Of a stretch of DNA of 64,000 nucleotides, positions 39,701 to 47,583 are shown piece after piece. Position 1 is the stretch's first letter, and each line of letters starts with the position of its first letter. A model generated the notes under the pieces. That model saw nothing but the letters and a program-made list of their open reading frames with translations. It made no database searches and was not told where the DNA came from. The position numbers were made by a program, and so were the translations under genes. The DNA is from Parapusillimonas sp013416435 (GTDB lineage Bacteria > Pseudomonadota > Gammaproteobacteria > Burkholderiales > Burkholderiaceae_B). The stretch is from contig NZ_CP197474.1 in the NCBI RefSeq assembly GCF_052180245.1, positions 4,030,001 through 4,094,000 on the forward strand, given 5' to 3'.

Positions 39701-42141
39701 AACGACACACTGCGTCGGCGAAACAGCATCGAACTAAAAGCGGGCAATATGACGGGGACCACCGCACACAGCACGATGAGCGCCGTCGCCGCGAAGGCGG
39801 CCGGCATAGGCAGCATCCATGCCGCGCCCAACGCCAGGAAATTGGCCGGCGCCTGCACCGAGCGGCGCAGATTATCCAACATCTTTCCTCTGCCCACCGA
39901 AGGCACGGCACGATTGCCCGCGCGCCGTCCAAACAGCCAGGGGAGCAATTGCCAATCCCCGCGCGTCCATCGATGCGTTCGCTTGGCCGCCACATCGTAA
40001 CGGGCCGGGAATTCTTCGACCACCTCGACATCCGAAGCCAGGCCGGCCCGGGCGAATACGCCTTCGAACAAATCATGACTGAGCATGGCGTTTTCAGGGA
40101 CGCGCCCGGCGAGAGCCGCCTCGAACGAATCTATCTCGTATATTCCTTTTCCCGTGTAGGATCCTTCGCCGAACAGGTCCTGGTAGACGTCGGACACGGC
40201 CGCCGCATAAGGATCCAATCCCCCTGGGCTCGAGAACAGGCGCTGATATACGGAGCCATCAGGATGCAACGGCAGCGACGGGGTCACCCGCGGCTGGAGA
40301 ATCGCATGCCCGGCCATGATTCTTTGGGCAGCCGCATCGAAAAGGGGACGGTTCAGCGGATGCGCCATCTTGCCGATGAGCTTCTGAGCGGTATCCCTTG
40401 GCAGCCGGGTATCAGCATCCAGCGTAATCACATAACGCACATTGACCGGCAATCGCTGGGCCAATTGCGGGATGGGCGCATAACTGGTGTCTTCCGCTCC
40501 GCGCAGCAAACGGTTCAGTTCATGCAATTTGCCGCGCTTCCGCTCCCAGCCCATCCACTTCCCTTCAGATGGGTTGTAGAGCCGGCGCCGGTTCAACAGC
40601 AGGAACCGGCTTCCCGCCGCCGCGGGCCCGTGCCTTTCATTGAGTTTCGTAATCGCGGCGGCTCCCGCCGCCAACAACGCGGTATCGTTCGGTGTCGTTT
40701 CCGTCTCGGCATCCAAGCCATCGGTAAGCAGCGCAAAAACCATGTCGCCGCCGCTCCCCGATAGATAATGCACCTCGAGCTGCTCGATCTGGGCCAACAG
40801 CTCGGCTTCGCTGGTCAGAAGAGTGGGCACCGCCACCACGGTTCTACATTGTTCCGGCACGTTGGCGCTCAGGTCCATGCCCGGCAGGACAGAAGCGCCG
40901 AAATTCCAGGTAATCACCCGATTCGTGAGCGCCGTCACCATTTCGGTAATCGGAAACAGCGAAAGAAGCGTGAATAAGAAGACGACGCCCGCCGCCATGC
41001 CCTGCGACCATATCGCCGAAAGCGCGAGCCAGGACACAATGGCCGTTCCTCCCAGGATGACGCTGACGTAGCCGGCCATCCCACTGCGTATCGCGAGGCG
41101 GTTCAGACGCAAGCGCCCGGGCGGTGTATACGCTATCTCGGCTTCGAACAGGGCTCGTCCTTGTGCGATCAAGTGGTATCCCGGGTCGCCCTGCCGTTCC
41201 CTGTCCTCGTCTTTGGCCGCTGCCTGCGCCTTCGCGGCAGCCGCTAGGACAGCCTCCGTCACCTCCATTTCGGTCATATGGGCGCCTCGCGCTAGGTCTT
41301 CAATGGCTTTGCGATAGAGATCGCGCGTGGCAAAATCCATCTCACCGAATGCGCTCGCTTCCCTAAGCCTCTCGTCGACCATGCTCACGCTTTCAAACCA
41401 GTCCGCCCAGTCGATATCGGAGATCAGGCGCATGCTGGTGATGACATTGCGCACACTGACGTTGGATGCCCCTTGCCGTTGCTGCGCTTGCTGCACCACG
41501 TCGTCCCGGCTTGTGCCTTGCGAGCCCAGCTGTTCATCCAGCCACGCCAACGCAGGCGTTTCGCGCGGATCCTGGTCGCGCAAGCGCTTGCTGAGCTGAG
41601 CCGCGAACATTTCCGAAAGCGGCGCCCGTATCCGGGAATTGCCGGGAAAGTCCCGCTTATCGTATCGCCCGTCGAATTTCAACAGCTTGTCCGCAAGCTC
41701 ATCGGCCTCGTTGCGCTCCTTGCGGCCCGCAACGATTTCATCAGCCAGACGCCTGAGGTTCTCGACCAAGACGATGCGCAGGGTTATGGCAACTGCCCAG
41801 AGTTCGCCGATCGTGAGCAATTGCACGGACTGATAGGCCGCAATGAATCGCCGCAACGCATCGGGATCGAAATTGCTGTCGGTATGGGCGACGAACGCCC
41901 ATGCGACGCCCAGAACACGCGGGTAGCCTGCAAACGGTCCCGAGGCGAGCTTGGGCAATTGGCGATAGAAACCCGGAGGCAGATCATCGCGGATCTGCCA
42001 GATTTGTTCTTCGACCACATGATAATTATCGAGCAGCCATTCGGCCGCTGGCTCGATGCCGCGGCCGGCTTCCAGTTCCATCGCACTCGAGCGATAGGCC
42101 GACAACAAGACAGCGGCATTTTGATCGAGGCGCTTTCGCAA
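33793..42141 (-). CDS. Cyclic beta-1,2-glucan synthase (NdvB/ChvB family), start uncertain
   Basis: This giant inner-membrane protein of at least 2782 residues makes cyclic beta-1,2-glucan. It has an N-terminal cytoplasmic region, membrane helices near residues 350-420, a GT84 glycosyltransferase domain with VRYVITLDADTRLPRD, further helices near 800-960, and C-terminal glycoside-phosphorylase-like (GH94) modules with the GTGDWNDGMSRVG acid motif near residue 2430. The listed start is TTG 42141, but the frame is open further up and encodes the conserved family opening ELFGTERLAQHARSLA at about 42229-42185, with no ATG, GTG or TTG before the in-frame stop at 42379-42381. The true start is therefore non-standard or a frameshift is present. 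Confidence 0.93.
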   Translation of the reverse strand: MRKRLDQNAAVLLSAYRSSAMELEAGRGIEPAAEWLLDNYHVVEEQIWQIRDDLPPGFYRQLPKLASGPFAGYPRVLGVAWAFVAHTDSNFDPDALRRFIAAYQSVQLLTIGELWAVAITLRIVLVENLRRLADEIVAGRKERNEADELADKLLKFDGRYDKRDFPGNSRIRAPLSEMFAAQLSKRLRDQDPRETPALAWLDEQLGSQGTSRDDVVQQAQQRQGASNVSVRNVITSMRLISDIDWADWFESVSMVDERLREASAFGEMDFATRDLYRKAIEDLARGAHMTEMEVTEAVLAAAAKAQAAAKDEDRERQGDPGYHLIAQGRALFEAEIAYTPPGRLRLNRLAIRSGMAGYVSVILGGTAIVSWLALSAIWSQGMAAGVVFLFTLLSLFPITEMVTALTNRVITWNFGASVLPGMDLSANVPEQCRTVVAVPTLLTSEAELLAQIEQLEVHYLSGSGGDMVFALLTDGLDAETETTPNDTALLAAGAAAITKLNERHGPAAAGSRFLLLNRRRLYNPSEGKWMGWERKRGKLHELNRLLRGAEDTSYAPIPQLAQRLPVNVRYVITLDADTRLPRDTAQKLIGKMAHPLNRPLFDAAAQRIMAGHAILQPRVTPSLPLHPDGSVYQRLFSSPGGLDPYAAAVSDVYQDLFGEGSYTGKGIYEIDSFEAALAGRVPENAMLSHDLFEGVFARAGLASDVEVVEEFPARYDVAAKRTHRWTRGDWQLLPWLFGRRAGNRAVPSVGRGKMLDNLRRSVQAPANFLALGAAWMLPMPAAFAATALIVLCAVVPVILPAFSSMLFRRRSVSLRGRMSLFAQDIYLAGGQVLVSFTFLADSAWRMSDAIIRTLVRLYLTGRHLLEWTTAAQSAGGARLDMGGFYRLMWPSACLAVAMAVAVLLVESGSWPLVLPFTALWLAGPACAWWVSRPRALASELIVSASTAVALRRSARQTWRYFEVFVTVDDHMLPPDNFQETPDPVLARRTSPTNIGLYLLSTVAAHDFGWVGMERSIDRLEETLATLDKMERFKGHFFNWYATDDLRVLEPAYVSSVDSGNLAGHLITLANACDGWISNYVSPNVRQGLGDHLALARDALSGLAVPVGRRVEQLAGTLEEIESLLKEPDLLLLLPVLRRLTDKAVRASQSFMTDTAEGHGGGDLVFWTHALATTVREFGQEAQATTPAGQTLNARLRALADQARGMALDMDFAFLLNSERTLLSIGYSRADNTLDASCYDLLASESRLASLFAIAKGDAPTRHWLRLGRTSTPVGRGSALISWSGSMFEYLMPSLIMRAPVGSLLEQTNRLVVQRQRAYAAEHGIPWGFSESAYNARDIEFTYQYYNFGVPGLGLKRGLSEDKVVAPYATGLAAMVDPERARENFDGLARLGALGRYGFYEALDFTSTRLPEGHSLVIVRSFMAHHQGMTIVAIANTLMDGQMRSRFHREPMIQACDLLLQERVPRDVAVAHPRAEEVKASGSRPDVASFGIRRFDRLPAGPPQTHLLSNGRYTVMLTAAGGGYSRWRDLAVTRWREDATRDNWGSYIFLRDMQRGIAWSSMPQPNGSDKPQVQVEFSEDWAEFLRRDGSLTTTTQVLVSGEDDGEVRRVSLVNSGRSTREIEVTSYAELVLAPPASDRAHPAFSKMFIVTEFLPEYGALIATRRPRSPDEPRVWAAHFAVIDGPPVAPVQYESDRARFMDRADSSALPNVVAQGRPLSNTTGTILDPVFSLRHSVRVAAGQMQRISFWTVVADTRVALLDLIDKHHDRSAFERAKTLAWTQAQVQLHHLGMQAEEAAAFQRLAGPLLYPDSRFRASSAFIVRGAGSQSSLWAHGISGDLPIVLVKIDDVHDMPLLHQLLRAHEYWRMKRLAVDLVIINERASSYIQDLQNAIDTAVRSSQARPRVKDELAKGAVYTLRADLMTLQGRELIQSVARIVLAASHGLVADQLARIAEASPRRNRPPQPVAEPLMTPLPGASALSRLEFFNGFGGFDGQGKEYVMTLHGRLTTPAPWINVIANAGFGFQVSGDGSAYTWSENSRESQLTPWSNDPIADPSGEVFYIRDEISGDLWSPTASPMRNPAPYIARHGFGYSCFQHRHGDLASELLQYVPLHDPIKISRLTLVNHSNQSRRISVTAYAEWVLGSARSATAPFLITSIDEDTGALFARNPWSLDFGQRIAFADMAGRQASWTADRREFLGDNGQVAMPEALAGAEVLSGRCGAALDPCAALQSTVELAPGKSCELVFFLGQCDSEAEASALVTRYRQADLDQVLDDVKAHWAGVLGTIQVKTPDRAMDILLNGWLLYQTIACRLWARSAFYQASGAYGFRDQLQDSMSLMFAMPELARKQLLRAASRQFAEGDVQHWWLPQSGQGVRTRISDDRVWLAFAAANYVERSGEEAVLDEQLGFLEGPILGSEEHDAFFQPSRSEDRATLFEHCARGLDQCMALTGIHGLPLIGTGDWNDGMSRVGQEGRGESVWLGWLFIRSVEMFEPFSSVRDPERASRWRGHADRVRAAIETHAWDGEWYRRATFDDGTWLGSRDSQECKIDSIAQSWAVLSGVAQPERAALAMASFERHLLRREDRLALLFTPPFDEISHDPGYIKGYPPGLRENGGQYTHAALWAVLAYAKLKEGDKAAELFALLNPINHAHTVEDARRYKVEPYVVAADVYSASPHVGRGGWTWYTGSAGWMYRAGVEGILGVQREGGFISVNPCIPVTWPGFEVALTMGGSHYEIRVDNASKRGSGVTEAVMDEVALECPRGKIRLPLDGRRHTVLVTL

Positions 42142-42269
42142 TGAAGACGCCCTGCGCGGCCTGGCTGTAACAACTTGATCCAGCGCCAGGCTGCGCGCGT
42201 GCTGAGCGAGCCGCTCTGTGCCAAAAAGTTCGTGCCTGACCGGCGCCCTGTCGCTCCAGGGCGAGGTAC

Positions 42270-42407
42270 CTATTTTCGTTTTGGATCCGATATGCGTGAG
42301 CCCCCCTTGAAAGGGGCTGTGCCTGCTCCCGACGCAGGAATGACGGGCTTGGGCGGCTGCTTGGGCTTCTTGGGCTCTTTATTGCCGCGGACCTGACCTT
42401 TAGCCAT
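42270..42407 (-). CDS. Small basic Lys/Pro-rich protein
   Basis: This 45-residue protein starts MAKGQVRGNKEPKKPKQPPK at 42407 with GGGAG upstream. It is highly basic and proline-rich, ends SDPKRK, and has no hydrophobic core. Short proteins with this MAKGQ-RGNKE-KKPK opening are, as I recall, widespread hypothetical proteins in Burkholderiales; function unknown. It lies directly upstream of the glucan synthase frame, whose open reading frame overlaps its end. Confidence 0.65.
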   Translation of the reverse strand: MAKGQVRGNKEPKKPKQPPKPVIPASGAGTAPFKGGSRISDPKRK

Positions 42408-42476
42408 GATGGGGACTCCCTGAATGACTGGGGTGGTATGCAAAGCGCATGACACAGCATACAGCATCCATCGGCC

Positions 42477-44153
42477 TCAGCCCCCCTTCGCGTATGCTCC
42501 AGCAATATGCAGACACAACTTTCCGTCGCCGCCGATCAAGGCGCCGTCGCCGGTCTCCACCGCCGGAGCCGCATCGAGCAGCGCCCGGGTATAGGGATGA
42601 CGCGGAGAGACGAGCACCTGGGCTGTCGGGCCTTGTTCCACGATGCTGCCCTTTTCCATGACGACCACTCTTTCGGCGATTTGCTCGACCGCCATCAAGT
42701 CGTGGCTGATGAACATGCAGGCGAAGCCGTGATGCGCCTGCAGGTCGCGGAAAAGCGCCAGTACCTGCGCCTGTATGGTCATGTCCAGCGCCGATACCGG
42801 CTCATCCGCCACGACGAATTCAGGACGGCGGACCAGGGCCCGCGCGATGGCGACGCGCTGGCGCTGTCCGCCCGAAAGCTCATGCGGCCAGCGCTGGGCC
42901 AGGTGCAGCAGCCCGACTTCGTCCAGGGTTTCGTCCGTACGGCGCTTCTTTTCGCGCGCATCCAGGTCGGGAACGAGCCGCAGGGGCTCGGCAACGATGG
43001 CATGGACGCGCATGCGAGGATCCAGCGACGAATAAGGATCCTGGAAAACCAGCTGGCAACCCAACCGGAAACGGTGGCGGTCCGCTCCCCGGGCATCGCC
43101 CACATTGACGCCCCGGTACAGCACGCGTCCTCCCGAAGTCGGGACCACGTCCAGGATGGCCCGGCCCAGCGTCGTCTTGCCCGAGCCGCTGCCGCCGACG
43201 ACCGCCACGGTCTCGCCGGCATGGACGTCCAGGCTGACTTGCTTGAGCACATGATGAGGCGCATGCCGGCCGAATAATCCTTTTCGCGAGCCAGGATAGA
43301 TGACCTGCAGATCCTGAACGCGAATGACGACGTCGCCGCAGGCGCGATGAGACCGGGCCTGCCCGGGCTTCGGCAAGGCGGCAAGCAGGCTGCGCGTGTA
43401 TTCATGCGCAGGAGACTGCAGCACCTGCCGCACACTGCCGGTTTCGACCACGTCGCCACGACACATCACCATGACGCGCTGGGCGTAGCGTGACACCAGG
43501 CCCAGGTTGTGGGTGATCAGAATGACGGCCGTGCGCTCCTGGGTGGCCAGTTCCACCATGAGGTCCAGGACTTCGCGCTGGGCCAGCATGTCCAGCGCCG
43601 TCGTGGGTTCATCGGCGATCAGCAGGCGCGGCTGCAGCAGCATGACGCTGGCCAGCATGATGCGCTGGCGCATGCCTCCGGAAAACTCGTGCGGGTAGGC
43701 TTCCAGGCAACGCTCCGGGTCTTCGATGCGCACGCGACGGAGCATGTCGATGCACTTTTGCCGGATCTCCTTGCCGGTGAGACGCGTGTGCAGCTTCAGA
43801 CCCTCGGCCATCTGTGCGCCGATGCGATGCGCGGGGTTGAGGGACACCATGGGCTCTTGAAAGACCATGCCCAGCTGTGCGCCGCGCAAGGCCTGCAGTT
43901 GCTTGGGCGAGCATTGCAAGAGGTCGTGACCGTCGAACAGGATCTGACCGCCCGATACTTCCACGCCCGGCGGCGTCAAGCCCATGATTGCGCGAGCGAC
44001 CATGGTCTTGCCGCTGCCCGATTCCCCCACGATCGCAAGGAACTCGCCGGGTCGGACATCGAAATCGGCGCCCTTGACGATGGCTTGTCCGCTTGCCTGA
44101 GCCCGCAGCGACAGGCCACGCACCTGCAGCAGTGTTTCGTGTGCTGCGTTCAT
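42477..44153 (-). CDS. Peptide-type ABC transporter, fused double ATPase
   Basis: This 558-residue protein contains two OppD/OppF-type ATPase halves, like GsiA or YejF. The first half shows GESGSGKTMVARAI, EFSGGMRQRI and LLIADEPTTALD. The second half (from about residue 275) shows GGSGSGKTTLGRAIL, ELSGGQRQRVAIARAL and FVVADEPVSALD. It energises import with the two permeases upstream; its start overlaps the end of the second permease (ATGA). Confidence 0.95.
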   Translation of the reverse strand: MNAAHETLLQVRGLSLRAQASGQAIVKGADFDVRPGEFLAIVGESGSGKTMVARAIMGLTPPGVEVSGGQILFDGHDLLQCSPKQLQALRGAQLGMVFQEPMVSLNPAHRIGAQMAEGLKLHTRLTGKEIRQKCIDMLRRVRIEDPERCLEAYPHEFSGGMRQRIMLASVMLLQPRLLIADEPTTALDMLAQREVLDLMVELATQERTAVILITHNLGLVSRYAQRVMVMCRGDVVETGSVRQVLQSPAHEYTRSLLAALPKPGQARSHRACGDVVIRVQDLQVIYPGSRKGLFGRHAPHHVLKQVSLDVHAGETVAVVGGSGSGKTTLGRAILDVVPTSGGRVLYRGVNVGDARGADRHRFRLGCQLVFQDPYSSLDPRMRVHAIVAEPLRLVPDLDAREKKRRTDETLDEVGLLHLAQRWPHELSGGQRQRVAIARALVRRPEFVVADEPVSALDMTIQAQVLALFRDLQAHHGFACMFISHDLMAVEQIAERVVVMEKGSIVEQGPTAQVLVSPRHPYTRALLDAAPAVETGDGALIGGDGKLCLHIAGAYAKGG

Positions 44154-44962
44154 CGGGCCATCCTCGGATCGAGACGATCACGCAGGCTGTCGCCCAGGAG
44201 GTTGACGCCAAGCAGTGTCATTGCAATGCACAGGCCTGGAGCAATACCCAGCCACACCGCCGTGTTCATATAGGTGCGGGCGCCGGCCAGCATGTTGCCC
44301 CAGGTTGGCGCCGGAGGCGGCACACCCAGTCCCAGGAAACTCAGCGCGCTTTCCGACAGGAGCACCCATCCGAACATGCTGGTTGCCAGCACGGCCACGG
44401 GCGCGATGCAGTTGGGCAGAATATGCCGCCACATGGTGTACCACTCGGAATTCCCCATGATGCGGGAGGCCTCTATGTGTTCTTTTTCACGGATGGAAAG
44501 CACGGAGCCCCGTACGACGCGCACCACCGATGGCGTGTACGCCAGCGACAAGGCCAATACGATGCCCCACTTGTTTGGGCCGACGATGACCAGTATGCCC
44601 ATGGCGAGCAGAATGCCCGGAAATGCCAGGAGCGCATCGTTGACCATCATCAAGGCCCTGTCGGTCGGCCCCCGGAGGAATCCCGCCACGCCGCCGATGA
44701 GCGCTCCGGCCACAACCGCGATCGATACGGTAACGATGGACAGCAGCCAGCTCGTGGCCGCTCCCTGCATGATGCGGCTGAGCACATCGCGGCCGAATTC
44801 ATCGGTACCCAGCCAGTACATGGAGCTGGGCGCTTGCAGCCGCGCACGCAGGTTCAAGGCCAGGGGATCGTATGGCGTCCAGAAAACGGCCGTCAGAGCC
44901 AACAGCCCAACGACGCCGATCAGCACCCCGCCTATGAGTGTGTTGATTTGAATACGCTTCAT
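44150..44962 (-). CDS. Peptide-type ABC transporter permease (DppC-like)
   Basis: This 270-residue inner-membrane permease has about six helices and the EAA loop region near WYTMWRHILPNCIAPVAV. The N-terminal part (YDPLALNLRARLQAPSSMYWLGTDEFGRD in pieces) is characteristic of the DppC/OppC N-terminus. It lies 8 bases after the DppB-like gene and overlaps the ATPase gene by four bases. Confidence 0.93.
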   Translation of the reverse strand: MKRIQINTLIGGVLIGVVGLLALTAVFWTPYDPLALNLRARLQAPSSMYWLGTDEFGRDVLSRIMQGAATSWLLSIVTVSIAVVAGALIGGVAGFLRGPTDRALMMVNDALLAFPGILLAMGILVIVGPNKWGIVLALSLAYTPSVVRVVRGSVLSIREKEHIEASRIMGNSEWYTMWRHILPNCIAPVAVLATSMFGWVLLSESALSFLGLGVPPPAPTWGNMLAGARTYMNTAVWLGIAPGLCIAMTLLGVNLLGDSLRDRLDPRMAR

Positions 44963-44970
44963 GATCCGTC

Positions 44971-45915
44971 CTACTGCGCTGTCACGCGTGGGTCAAACAA
45001 GGGGTAGCACAAGTCCACGACGAGGTTCACGCAAACGTATATCAGCGCGGTGAACAGCAAACACCCCTGAATGACGGGGTAGTCACGGGCAAAGATGGCG
45101 TCGACCAGGTGACGGCCTAGTCCAGGCAGGGTGAACACGGTTTCCAGCACGGCAATGCCGCCCAGCAGATTGCCCAGCATCAAGCCGATGAGCGTCAAGG
45201 TGGGCGCAAAGGCATTGGGCAGGACGTGGCGGCGCAATACGCTGGACTCGGGCACGCCCTTGGCCCGGGCATGGGCAACATACTCCAGGCGCAGGACCTC
45301 GATGGCGCTGGCGCGCGACATGCGCGTGAATACGCCCGTTTCGACCATGGCCAACGTGGCGATCGGCAGGATCACATACAGGATTCCTTGCGAGAAACTG
45401 TCGGTCAGCGCCATGTAGCCCACGACGGGAAGCCAGTTCAGGTGCAGGCCGAACAATAGCAAGAGAAGCATGCCCAGCCAGAAGCTCGGGATGGACAGCA
45501 GCAGGGTCGCCGTCATGACGATGCCGACGTCCAGCGCCTTGTTCTGCTTCCATGCGGCCACCAGCCCGGCGGGCACGGCGATGCACACGGCAATGGCGAC
45601 AGCCACTACGACGATGGTGGCACTGACCTGGAAACGCTCGATGATGACGGGCAGCACCGGCTGCCCGTCGCTGAGGGAGTGGCCGAAGTCGCCCCGCAGC
45701 ACGGCAGCCAGCCAGCGCATGAACTGCGTCGGCAAGGAGCCGGTCAGTCCCATCTGCTCGCGCAGCCTGGCCAGCGATTCGGCGTCGGCGCCATCCCCCA
45801 GCATCAGCTGGGCCGGGTCTCCGGGGATGAGCCGCAACAGCGCAAATACCGCCAGCGCAACCAGCAGCAACGTGGGAATGGTCTGCGCAATGCGTCGTGC
45901 AAGATAAGCTAACAT
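44971..45915 (-). CDS. Peptide-type ABC transporter permease (DppB-like)
   Basis: This 314-residue permease has the DppB N-terminal opening (LARRIAQTIPTLLLVALAVFAL in pieces), LIPGDPAQLMLG, and the EAA loop VLRRHVLPNAFAPTLTLIG with a terminal helix after FARDYPVIQGCLLF. It follows the binding protein by 28 bases in the importer operon. Confidence 0.94.
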   Translation of the reverse strand: MLAYLARRIAQTIPTLLLVALAVFALLRLIPGDPAQLMLGDGADAESLARLREQMGLTGSLPTQFMRWLAAVLRGDFGHSLSDGQPVLPVIIERFQVSATIVVVAVAIAVCIAVPAGLVAAWKQNKALDVGIVMTATLLLSIPSFWLGMLLLLLFGLHLNWLPVVGYMALTDSFSQGILYVILPIATLAMVETGVFTRMSRASAIEVLRLEYVAHARAKGVPESSVLRRHVLPNAFAPTLTLIGLMLGNLLGGIAVLETVFTLPGLGRHLVDAIFARDYPVIQGCLLFTALIYVCVNLVVDLCYPLFDPRVTAQ

Positions 45916-45943
45916 CGTTATGTCCTACGACCCGGCACAGCCG

Positions 45944-47533
45944 TCATTTGAAGCCTACGTTCCAGAATCGGGGCTTGTCGGCCGCCCAGCCCTTGTAGCC
46001 CTCGACCCCCTGGCGCAGCCCCGTCACGTTGGTGCCGTTGTAGAGCACGATGATGGGCACTTCCTTCAGCATGGCCGCATGCATCCGGTCGAAGATGGCC
46101 TGGCGCTTGCCGGTATCGGCTTCGCGCATGCTTTCCGCGAGCAGCTTGGCCATGTCGGGGTCGTCCCATACCTTGCGCGGTTGCTTCTGCTTGTCGCCCG
46201 AGATCATTTCGAAGCTGAGCGAGGGATCCAGCCGTGCGGAGTAGGTGAAGGCCATGGTGGGATAATCGCCCTTGCCGTAGCGATCCAGCTGCGTGGCCCA
46301 GTCCAGCACTTCGAGCTCGAGGTTGATGCCGGCCTCCGATGCCATCGCCTGCGCCAGGACGGCGGAATCGAAGCAGGCGGGGTAACGCTTGTTGGTGATC
46401 ATCTTGATGGGCTGGCCCTTGTAGCCTGCCTCTTTCAGAAGCTTGCGCGCCTCGGCCAGATCGCGCTTGTAGGCGGCGGCCTGTTCCTTGTCGTAGAACG
46501 GGCTGCTGGTTGGCACCACGGAACTGTTGGCCTCGGACATGCCCTCGGTGACGGTCTGGGCGATCATGGGCAAGTCCAGCGATAGCGCCAGCGCCCTGCG
46601 GATGCGCACGTCCTTCAGCAATGGGTCCTGCGTCTGGAGCAGCAATGCCACCATGTTCATGGAGGGACTGACAACCGTCTGCACATCCTGGCGCTTGCGC
46701 AACTCGGGCACGTCGGCGCTGCTGGCGGTCGCATATACATCGATGGCGCCGCTGTACAAGGCCGCCTTGGCCGACGACGAATCCGGTATCACCATGTAGC
46801 GCAGGGTCTTGACCTTTGCCTGTTTGCCGCCGGTATAGCCGTCGCCCCCGCCGGGCAGCGATGCGTATTCGTCAAAACGCTGGAGTTCGAGGTACTGGCC
46901 GCGCTTCCATTCCCCCATCTTGTACGGTCCGGTTCCGATGGGCGCTTGCCACTGGCCCGAGGCGTCGACAGAGTCGCGATGCATGATGGCCGACCCCCCG
47001 CAGTCGGGCCTGGCCATATTGTTGAGGAACAGCGCCGAGGGCCGGTCGAGGGTGAACACGACGGTTTTCGGATCGGGAGATTCCACGGACAGGATTTTCG
47101 TCATGCCGCGCCCATCGAACTCCGGCAGGCAGCGCCATGACGTCTTGGGATCCAGGTACCGCTTCCAGTTCCAGACCACGTCTTCGGACGTAAATGCCGC
47201 GCCATTGTGGAAGCGGACGCCGTCGCGCAGGGTAAACGTATAGGTCAGGCCGTCGTCCGACACCTTCACGTCCGAGGCCAGCAAAGGCCCGACGGAAAGG
47301 TCTTCCTTCAGGGCCACGAGACCCTCCGTCACGTGCAGCAGGACCGCGTCGGTATTGTCGTCGCGGTTCACGCCGGGATTGCTGGACCTGAGATCGGCAT
47401 TGATCTGGACACGCAGCATATCGGCGGCCTTCTGGGCCGCCGCGGGTGTCGCCGCAGAGGCCAGAACGAGCGCGATGGCGGCAGATAGCTGGCGCGCGTA
47501 CAGGCTGGCGCGGGGGTAGGCGATGTTCGGCAT
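45944..47533 (-). CDS. Family 5 solute-binding protein of peptide-type importer
   Basis: This 529-residue periplasmic binding protein starts MPNIAYPRASLY at 47533 after AGGAGACGACC. A much longer frame running up to 48415 is a shadow of the hydrolase gene. The signal peptide ends TPAAAQ. It has SBP_bac_5 features: VTEGLVALKEDLSVGPLLASD, YTFTLRDGVRFHNGAAFTSEDV (both in pieces) and IRRALALSLDLPMIAQTV. The ligand is unknown; genes beside it suggest an amide or acyl-amino compound rather than plain peptides. Confidence 0.93.
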   Translation of the reverse strand: MPNIAYPRASLYARQLSAAIALVLASAATPAAAQKAADMLRVQINADLRSSNPGVNRDDNTDAVLLHVTEGLVALKEDLSVGPLLASDVKVSDDGLTYTFTLRDGVRFHNGAAFTSEDVVWNWKRYLDPKTSWRCLPEFDGRGMTKILSVESPDPKTVVFTLDRPSALFLNNMARPDCGGSAIMHRDSVDASGQWQAPIGTGPYKMGEWKRGQYLELQRFDEYASLPGGGDGYTGGKQAKVKTLRYMVIPDSSSAKAALYSGAIDVYATASSADVPELRKRQDVQTVVSPSMNMVALLLQTQDPLLKDVRIRRALALSLDLPMIAQTVTEGMSEANSSVVPTSSPFYDKEQAAAYKRDLAEARKLLKEAGYKGQPIKMITNKRYPACFDSAVLAQAMASEAGINLELEVLDWATQLDRYGKGDYPTMAFTYSARLDPSLSFEMISGDKQKQPRKVWDDPDMAKLLAESMREADTGKRQAIFDRMHAAMLKEVPIIVLYNGTNVTGLRQGVEGYKGWAADKPRFWNVGFK

Positions 47534-47583
47534 GGTCGTCTCCTGGGTGGCGCGGCGCGGCGTGCCCGCAAAGCGCGCTGGGC

